Shown here: positions 5,776 through 10,602 of the stretch, one piece after another
Layout of the letters: the number at the start of each line of letters is the position of its first letter
Numbering within the stretch: the first letter of the stretch is position 1
NCBI GenBank assembly: GCA_964630835.1
Contig: CAZVZM010000068.1
Span: 1 to 10,602 of the forward strand
Length of the DNA stretch: 10,602 nucleotides
Source: Halarsenatibacter sp964630835
GTDB lineage: Bacteria; Bacillota; Halanaerobiia; Halanaerobiales; Halarsenatibacteraceae
Direction of reading: 5' to 3'
Notes under the pieces: generated by a model
The model's database searches: none
Told to the model about the DNA's origin: nothing
Seen by the model: the letters and a program-made list of their open reading frames with translations, nothing else
Translations under genes and position numbers: made by a program

Positions 5776-7587
5776 ATGACCAATCAATTTACAGTTTTAA
5801 ATACCGCGCTGCGCTCGCTTCAATCCCACCAGCGGGCGCTGGATGTCACAGGTCATAATATTGCCAATGCTGAGACCGAGGGTTATTCCCGCCAGCGAGC
5901 AGAGATGACAACCACCCGCCCTTACACCCGGACCGCTCGCAATATGCCCACTGATGCCGGACAGATAGGCACAGGGGTGGAGGTGGAGAGCATAAATCGG
6001 CTGCGCGATGAATTTATCGATGGCCAGATCCGCAGTCAAAATCAGTCATCCGGTCGCTGGAATAAAATCGCTGAGGGCCTGGAACGGATTGAATATATTT
6101 TCAATGAACCCTCCGATAGCAATCTGGATCAGGCGCTCACGGATTTTCGCGATTCGCTGCAGGAGCTTAGCAATAATCCCGAAAACTCAGCCGTGCGGGA
6201 GGAAGTTCGCCAGCGAGGCCAGACTCTTTCGGATACTTTCAATGATCTGCACAGGCGTCTTCGCGACTATCAGGAGTCCCTAAATGATGATGTGGGCGCT
6301 ACTGTCGATGAGATAAATTCTATCTTTGAGAGGATAGCGGATTTAAACAGGGAGATAGTCCATGCAGAAGCAAGCGGTCAGGATGCCAATGATCACCGCG
6401 ACAGCCGCGATCTTCTCCTTGATGAGCTCAATGAGCTGGTCGATGTATCAGCCCGTGAGGATGACCGGGGCAATCTCAATATATCCCTGGATGGAACCAG
6501 TGTTGTCTCCGGGACTTCTTTTAATGAGCTGGAGACGGTAGAAAACGGTGATCGCCAGGATGAGGTACACTTTGCCCACATTGACAGAGAGGCGAATGTT
6601 CGGGGCGGCGAGCTGAGAGGCATAATGGATGTTCGCGACGATGAGCTTGAGGATAATTATATCGAGGATCTAAATCAAATGGCCGAAACTTTAGCAAATG
6701 AGTTTAACGCCGTTCATCGCACGGGATTTGATGGAAACCAGGAGAGAGCCGGAGATTTCTTTGATATAGATACCGGTCCCGATGATGAGGCACAGGCATT
6801 AAATCTGGCCGGAGATATCCGGGAATCTTCGGAAAATATAGCCGCCGGCAACTACAGCGATAACCCTTCTGTAGCACGCCTTAATCCGGGTTGGCTCGAT
6901 GAGGATGGACTGGATGATATAGAAGATGAGGATTACTATTATAGATTGGATGTCAGCCAGTTCAGCGAGGAGGAGAGAGTGGAGTTCACCTTTGAAGAGC
7001 TTTATTTTGGAGATACGAGACACGAGTTTGAGGTGGAGTTAGAATATGACGAAGATAATGAAATCTATGAAGCCACGATTTACGATGAAGAAGGTAATGA
7101 GCTGGCAGATGGAATTACAATAGAGGATCTGCAAGATGTAAGTACAGAAAACCTTTTTGATCCAGAACAATTTGATGAAATAGATGAAGATGAAGGACTA
7201 ATAAATGATTTTCGCTTTGGCCTTCACAGCCGGGGCGAGGCAAACATATCCTTCGATCCCAGCGCGGGCAGCGGCTCCAATGCGGGCCTTCTTGCCAACA
7301 TCATAGATGAAGAGGGATTTGAAGATCTGGATGGCAGTTCCGTAAAGGACTATTTTGAGGGAGTAATATCATCTCTTGGTGTAGACGGTCAGAGAGCCAA
7401 CAGAATGGTGGAAAATAATGAGCTGATGAGCGAACAGCTGGAAAATCAGCGCCAGTCTATATCCGGAGTATCTCTGGATGAAGAGATGGCAAACATGGTC
7501 AAGTATCAACAGGGTTACGCTGCCGCCGCCAATGTGATAACCACCGCCCAGCAAAATATGGATACCCTGATGGGTATCATGCAGTAG
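5776..7587 (+). CDS. flgK: FlgK, hook-associated protein 1 (hook-filament junction)
   Basis: FlgK forms the first junction ring between hook and filament and is exported through the flagellar type III system. The N-terminal helix motif typical of rod/hook proteins is at residues 10-40 (ALRSLQSHQRALDVTGHNIANAETEGYSRQ). The C-terminal 38 residues (SLDEEMANMVKYQQGYAAAANVITTAQQNMDTLMGIM) form the partner D0 helix. Residues about 40-365 carry D1-like helices. At 603 residues it is longer than B. subtilis FlgK (about 507) or E. coli FlgK (547). The excess is mainly a central, very acidic and Tyr-rich segment (about 374-478), probably an exposed outer domain. The ATG at 5776 has AGGATGG just upstream. 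flgL follows after 12 bases, so the two are likely co-translated. A 156-base gap precedes the gene, with no clear promoter seen in it. Confidence 0.97.
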   Translation: MTNQFTVLNTALRSLQSHQRALDVTGHNIANAETEGYSRQRAEMTTTRPYTRTARNMPTDAGQIGTGVEVESINRLRDEFIDGQIRSQNQSSGRWNKIAEGLERIEYIFNEPSDSNLDQALTDFRDSLQELSNNPENSAVREEVRQRGQTLSDTFNDLHRRLRDYQESLNDDVGATVDEINSIFERIADLNREIVHAEASGQDANDHRDSRDLLLDELNELVDVSAREDDRGNLNISLDGTSVVSGTSFNELETVENGDRQDEVHFAHIDREANVRGGELRGIMDVRDDELEDNYIEDLNQMAETLANEFNAVHRTGFDGNQERAGDFFDIDTGPDDEAQALNLAGDIRESSENIAAGNYSDNPSVARLNPGWLDEDGLDDIEDEDYYYRLDVSQFSEEERVEFTFEELYFGDTRHEFEVELEYDEDNEIYEATIYDEEGNELADGITIEDLQDVSTENLFDPEQFDEIDEDEGLINDFRFGLHSRGEANISFDPSAGSGSNAGLLANIIDEEGFEDLDGSSVKDYFEGVISSLGVDGQRANRMVENNELMSEQLENQRQSISGVSLDEEMANMVKYQQGYAAAANVITTAQQNMDTLMGIMQ

Positions 7588-7599
7588 AGGTGATTAACC

Positions 7600-8853
7600 G
7601 TGAGAATTACAGAAGGTATGATGGTCGATAACATGATGAATAACCTCCAGCATAATATGGAGAGACTGAGCGAATACAATGAGCAGCTGTCCTCAGGTAA
7701 GAAGTTTCGTTTTCCTTCCGAAGCACCCATCCGGTCTGCCCGGAGTATGGATTTGAGCTCTCAGATAGGCAAAAGCGAGCAGTTTGAGGAGAATGTCAGT
7801 CAGGCCCGGGCCTGGATTGAAACCAGCGAGTCAGCTCTGGATGATTCCAATCACGTTATGCAGAGGGCCAGAGAGCTTACCGTGCAGGGAGCTAATGATA
7901 CCCTGACCCAGTCGGAGCGAGAAAATCTCGCTCTTGAGCTCGAGCAGCTCAGAGAGGAGCTGGTCGGAATATCTGAGGCGCGTCACGGAGATAGGTATGT
8001 TTTCAGCGGTCAGAGAACAGGAGAAAAACCCTTTGATGAGAACAGGAATTATCAGGGTGACTATAAGAATATCAACCGGGAGATTAATCCCGGAGTGGAT
8101 ATGGATATTAATGTGAATGGAGAGGAAGCATTTGGGAAGGGCATCGGTGCCCTGGATGATGTTATAAGCGATCTGCGGGGTGGCAATGCCCGCGTCTATA
8201 CGCAGCAGCTGCCGGATAAAATCGGTCATCTGGAGGGCTGGGATGTTATGACAGAGGATGCCGAAGAGATAGATATGACAGTTACTATTGATGAAGGAAC
8301 AGAAGATGAAATAGATGTCAGCACTGAAATAGATGGAAACATGACAAGAAGAGAGCTGGTGGATGCCATTAACGATGAAATTGACGGCGATAAACAGCAT
8401 GTTCGTATGCGCAACGGGCGCATTGAATTTCGCTCGGACAGTGAAGGCCCGGACTCAAATGTCAATGTAAATTTTGATGTAGAGGCCAATAATAATGGTG
8501 AAGGAATAGAACAGGATTTAGAAGAAGCCTTTTTCCAGGACGAACCTTCGGAGGCTGCTGGCGGCCAGGGCTCCATTATGCTCAGCGAGGAGGATCTCTC
8601 CACTTTCGATGATGCTATAGATGACAGCCTCAATCTCAGAGCTGAGCTGGGAGCCAAGATGAACCGTCTCGATCTCACAAAAGGTCGGCTTGAGGATGAG
8701 ATCTTAAATCAGCGCGAGCTGCTTTCAGAGAACCAGGATACTGATATGGCGGAAACTATCATGGAGCTGAGAATGGAAGAGTCGGTCTATCAGGCTTCGC
8801 TGGCAACGGGTGCCAGGATTATTCAGCCCTCTCTGGTTGATTTTCTCCAGTAG
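7600..8853 (+). CDS. flgL: FlgL, hook-associated protein 3 (hook-filament junction)
   Basis: FlgL is the second junction protein, placed between FlgK and the flagellin filament, and is related to flagellin. The N-terminus MRITEGMMVDNMMNNLQHNMERLSEYNEQLSSGKKF and the motif RARELTVQGANDTLTQSERENLALELEQLREEL are classical. The C-terminal helix (LNQRELLSENQDTDMAETIMELRMEESVYQASLATGARIIQPSLVDFL) is flagellin-like. At 417 residues it is well above the usual ~300. The extra length is an acidic middle region (about 215-315) in which VTIDEGTEDEIDVSTEI and RRELVDAINDEIDG resemble the flagellin hook IN motif (PF07196). Start is GTG at 7600, preceded by AGAGGTGAT, and aligns with the usual MR(I/V)T beginning. 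Tight coupling to flgK is expected from the 12-base gap. Confidence 0.95.
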   Translation: MRITEGMMVDNMMNNLQHNMERLSEYNEQLSSGKKFRFPSEAPIRSARSMDLSSQIGKSEQFEENVSQARAWIETSESALDDSNHVMQRARELTVQGANDTLTQSERENLALELEQLREELVGISEARHGDRYVFSGQRTGEKPFDENRNYQGDYKNINREINPGVDMDINVNGEEAFGKGIGALDDVISDLRGGNARVYTQQLPDKIGHLEGWDVMTEDAEEIDMTVTIDEGTEDEIDVSTEIDGNMTRRELVDAINDEIDGDKQHVRMRNGRIEFRSDSEGPDSNVNVNFDVEANNNGEGIEQDLEEAFFQDEPSEAAGGQGSIMLSEEDLSTFDDAIDDSLNLRAELGAKMNRLDLTKGRLEDEILNQRELLSENQDTDMAETIMELRMEESVYQASLATGARIIQPSLVDFLQ

Positions 8854-8906
8854 TTTAAATCGGAAGCCGTCTCAATTAATTTACCAATTATCGGGAGTGA
8901 AGAAAA

Positions 8907-9479
8907 ATGAATGTTCCTGGTGTAGAGATCAATTTGCAGTATGCTCGCCTGGGTATTGATGAAACCCCCTATCAAATTGAAGCCTCTCCCCTTGTTGATA
9001 GAGTTGAGGTAAGCCAGGAACAGGCCAGAGTGCAGATTGAAGATAGAAGTGTTGAAATAAGTATTGATATGACAGAGATGCGTCAGGACATGGGCATTTA
9101 CAATTTTCGGGATAGAATGCAGAGACGGGTTCAGGAAAGCTTTGAAGTTGCGCTGGAAGCTATAGGAAGATATGGTGAAATCGGAGATAGATTAATGGAT
9201 TTTCAGAATAATGATATAGCTGACATAGCATTTGAGGAGATGCTGGATGAGGATCTTCAGGTGGAGATTGGTTATCTTTCTCCCCCTGAGTTTACCGTGG
9301 AAGATCCGGAATTGGAGGTGGGCTCTGATCCTGCCCAATTTGAAATGAGAACGGAGATGCAAAACAGATTAAATCGACCGGAATATAGTTTTGAACCCGG
9401 AGATATAAATATTTATCTTCGCCAGGAACCGGATGTGGAAATAATATCGCCGGGTAGAGAAGTGGATGTAAGAGCGTAA
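8907..9479 (+). CDS. yviE: DUF6470 family protein (YviE), flagellar locus protein of unknown function
   Basis: A 190-residue acidic cytoplasmic protein. Position between flgL and fliW, and the N-terminal pattern (PGVEINLQYARLGIDETP, then PLVDRVEVSQEQARVQIEDRSVEISID), match the DUF6470 family represented by YviE of B. subtilis. The beta-rich start is followed by a helix around residues 55-98 (MRQDMGIYNFRDRMQRRVQESFEVALEAIGRYGEIGDRLMDF) and a beta-rich C-terminal half. No catalytic motif, signal peptide or membrane segment is visible. The ATG at 8907 has GGGAGTGA upstream. The gene sits 53 bases after flgL. Its conserved synteny suggests a part in filament assembly or its control, but no function can be read from the sequence. 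The family name rests on memory and context. Confidence 0.8.
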   Translation: MNVPGVEINLQYARLGIDETPYQIEASPLVDRVEVSQEQARVQIEDRSVEISIDMTEMRQDMGIYNFRDRMQRRVQESFEVALEAIGRYGEIGDRLMDFQNNDIADIAFEEMLDEDLQVEIGYLSPPEFTVEDPELEVGSDPAQFEMRTEMQNRLNRPEYSFEPGDINIYLRQEPDVEIISPGREVDVRA

Positions 9480-9559
9480 ACTGAAGATCAGTTTTGCAAA
9501 AACTTATGTGATTTAACTTTAAGGTCAGTTATAGAACAGTGATAGAACTTAGAAAAAAT

Positions 9560-9564
9560 GGAGG
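9560..9564 (+). promoter_or_regulatory. Ribosome binding site GGAGG that sets the fliW start
   Basis: GGAGG lies inside the first codons of the longer frame that begins at ATG 9558. It is five bases before ATG 9570 and eight before ATG 9573. No ribosome binding site precedes 9558, so the true start is 9573 or 9570. Confidence 0.7.
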
Positions 9565-9572
9565 CTAAAATG

Positions 9573-10028
9573 ATGGCCACACGCGAGATTGAAACCAGGG
9601 AGTTTGGCACGGTGGAAATTGAAGAGGATCAGATTATAACGTTTCCCAGGGGTTTGCCCGGATTTGATGGAGCCCGGGATTTTATTCTCCTTCCCCTGAC
9701 GGAGGATTCTCCCTTTTTGATCCTGCAGTCGGTGGAAGAGCCGGATCTTGCTTTTGTTACGCTGGAGCCAGCTTCCTTTGCCGCTGAATACGAGTTTGAG
9801 ATAGGAGAGAAGACTCAGGAAATGCTAAATGTTGATAGTGATGAGCAGGTTGGAGTCGTTGTAATCGCCAATCTGGAGGGGGAGGATGACAGTATTTATG
9901 TAAATCTCTCAGCACCTGTGGTGATAAATGTAGAGGAAAATTTAGCCCGCCAGGTTATACTGGATCAGGATGTCTACCCTCTGCGCTATCCCATTCGCCT
10001 TAGGCCTGTTCGGGAGGGGAGCGCCTGA
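9573..10028 (+). CDS. fliW: FliW, flagellar assembly factor and CsrA antagonist
   Basis: FliW binds flagellin and CsrA alternately: when flagellin has been exported, free FliW inhibits CsrA allosterically and flagellin translation resumes. The 151-residue protein (from ATG 9573) shows the family pattern: FGTVEIEEDQIITFPRGLPGFDGARDFILL at the N-terminus, then SPFLILQSVEEPDLAFVTLEP, and VVVIANLEGEDDSIYVNLSAPVVIN with the C-terminal QVILDQDVYPLRYPI. Length is normal (about 140-155 aa). A start at 9558 is possible but lacks a ribosome binding site. The stop codon overlaps the csrA start by one base (TGATG), implying translational coupling and equal dosage of the two partners. Ninety-three bases separate it from the DUF6470 gene; no promoter was recognised there. 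Confidence 0.95.
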   Translation: MATREIETREFGTVEIEEDQIITFPRGLPGFDGARDFILLPLTEDSPFLILQSVEEPDLAFVTLEPASFAAEYEFEIGEKTQEMLNVDSDEQVGVVVIANLEGEDDSIYVNLSAPVVINVEENLARQVILDQDVYPLRYPIRLRPVREGSA

Positions 10029-10282
10029 TGCTGGTATTAACGCGGAAAAAAGATGAAAAGATAATTATAGATGACAATATCGAGGTGACCGTGGTTTCCA
10101 TTGACGGCAACCAGGTGCAGCTGGGCATAGATGCTCCCCGGTCAATAGAGATTCACCGCGAGGAGGTTTATGAAAGGATCAGGGAAGAAAATCTTCAGGC
10201 AGCTAAGGCCTCAGGACTGGAACAGCTGGGTGATTTGACCATTGAAAAAGAAGAGAGTGAAGAGGAGGAAAATAACACATAA
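10028..10282 (+). CDS. csrA: CsrA, carbon storage regulator / flagellin translation repressor
   Basis: CsrA is a homodimeric RNA-binding protein that recognises GGA motifs near ribosome binding sites, classically in the flagellin (hag) leader. The 84 residues show the core: MLVLTRKKDEKIIIDD (RNA-contacting first strand with L4 and R6), VTVVSIDGNQVQLGIDAP, and the IHREEVYERIREEN helix whose HRE segment contains the second RNA-contacting Arg. The C-terminal tail (about 63-84, Glu-rich) is longer than in E. coli CsrA (61 aa), as in FliW-controlled CsrA proteins of Firmicutes where this region helps bind FliW. The start is ATG 10028, overlapping the fliW stop, with GGGAGGGGAG upstream. The usual target, hag, is expected downstream but is not in the window. 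Confidence 0.96.
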   Translation: MLVLTRKKDEKIIIDDNIEVTVVSIDGNQVQLGIDAPRSIEIHREEVYERIREENLQAAKASGLEQLGDLTIEKEESEEEENNT

Positions 10283-10503
10283 AGAAAAAGGGAGAAATAA
10301 AGGGTTATAGGGTATATTATGAGAGCTAAACTTTGTTAATAAAGTGTAATCATCTTTAACAGCTTAAGATAATCATCATAAATATGAAGGTAATTGCGAT
10401 AAATATAAGTGAGAACAGGAAATAATGAGGAAACCAGCGCGGCCAATCGTGATCACTCATCTTATAAAATCGTAAGCATTCATCTCGTCAATCATTCATC
10501 TAA
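10283..10503. other. Non-coding AT-rich stretch after csrA
   Basis: No gene, intrinsic terminator or good promoter is seen. The sequence around 10395-10402 (TGCGATAA) matches six of eight sigma-28 -10 positions but has no -35 at the right distance. Three spaced copies of CAYTCATCT occur at 10454, 10477 and 10493. In the usual gene order the flagellin leader would lie here. Confidence 0.5.
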
Positions 10504-10602
10504 GTTTCAGTAGCTTTCACTGCTGCAAAACCCGGTAGAAGGTTTGCGGTAGTGATGGTTACTGAAACCCCCAACCCGAGCAGCGGGGGCGGCCGACCCG
10601 AT
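10504..10602 (+). ncRNA. Strongly structured RNA, candidate 5' part of a HEARO/IscB-type omega-RNA (cut by window end)
   Basis: A long hairpin is directly visible. GTTTCAGTA (10504-10512) pairs perfectly with TACTGAAAC (10560-10568), extended by a G-U and a C-G pair. After a 3+3 internal loop, 10518-10532 pairs with 10541-10554 with one bulged A and two G-U pairs, around the loop CGGTAGAA. The next bases form either CCCC/GGGG (10569-10572 with 10586-10589) or CCCG/CGGG (10575-10578 with 10584-10587). A GGCCGA segment follows at 10591-10596. From memory, IscB-associated omega-RNA (HEARO) scaffolds begin with such a hairpin, then a GAG..CA..GGCCGA..GACC segment. That resemblance is an inference, not an alignment. 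Alternatives are another cis-regulatory leader (for example of flagellin) or the end of a different mobile element. It has no T-run, so it is not a terminator as far as seen. Confidence is good for the structure and low for its identity. Confidence 0.4.

Noticed and set aside
7831..8400. A 189-codon minus-strand frame opposite flgL
   Set aside because: It is antisense to a clear flgL reading frame and its hydrophobic, Ile-rich content reflects the complement of acidic codons.
10454..10501. A CRISPR-like array suggested by three CAYTCATCT copies
   Set aside because: The repeats are only nine bases, spacing is irregular and there are no uniform spacers.
10504..10568. An intrinsic terminator for the csrA operon
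   Set aside because: The hairpin is long and has an internal loop, and a C-run rather than a T-run follows it.
10504..10602. A cyclic di-GMP (GEMM-I) riboswitch, plausible near flagellar genes
   Set aside because: The paired hairpins and the conserved GGCAAA/ACGCAAAGC and tetraloop-receptor features of that class could not be aligned; only short GCAAA and GGTTAC pieces are shared.

Overview
The window is a late flagellar gene cluster of a Gram-positive-type (Firmicutes-lineage) anaerobe, flanked by unrelated genes. The order yvyF–flgM–flgN–flgK–flgL–yviE(DUF6470)–fliW–csrA matches the comF/hag region of Bacillus subtilis and many clostridia. The proteins are strikingly acidic (runs of Asp/Glu in FlgK, FlgL, FliW and the DUF6470 protein) and base composition is moderate (near 45-50% GC by eye). 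Together these suggest a halophile that keeps high internal salt, for example a Halanaerobiales member such as Halarsenatibacter. The lineage is an inference; no database was consulted.

Left part (1-2128, minus strand): one large radical SAM protein with a CX5CX2C cluster motif and a C-terminal helix-hairpin-helix, carrying two low-complexity insertions. A 533-base gap separates it from a divergent plus-strand gene (2662-3525), a secreted protein with a copper-amine-oxidase-like N-terminal domain, a Ser/Glu linker and a C-terminal BsuPI domain.

Middle and right part (3856-10282, plus strand): the zinc-ribbon protein YvyF, then a rho-independent terminator whose T-tract overlaps the -35 of a good sigma-28 (SigD/FliA) promoter for flgM. 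The following genes encode the anti-sigma factor (FlgM), the export chaperone (FlgN), the two hook-filament junction proteins (FlgK, FlgL), a conserved protein of unknown role (DUF6470), the flagellin-binding CsrA antagonist (FliW) and the translational repressor (CsrA). They form the late module: FlgM holds sigma-28 until the hook is complete, FlgN carries FlgK/FlgL to the export gate, and FliW–CsrA tunes flagellin synthesis to export.

Right edge (10283-10602): where the flagellin gene usually follows csrA there is instead a long non-coding stretch ending in a strongly structured GC-rich RNA-like sequence. It starts with a long hairpin (10504-10568), continues into a second stem and a GGCCGA-containing segment, and is cut by the window end. 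From memory its layout resembles the 5' end of HEARO/IscB omega-RNA scaffolds, so an IscB-type element may begin here. This is the most interesting lead in the window and the least certain call.
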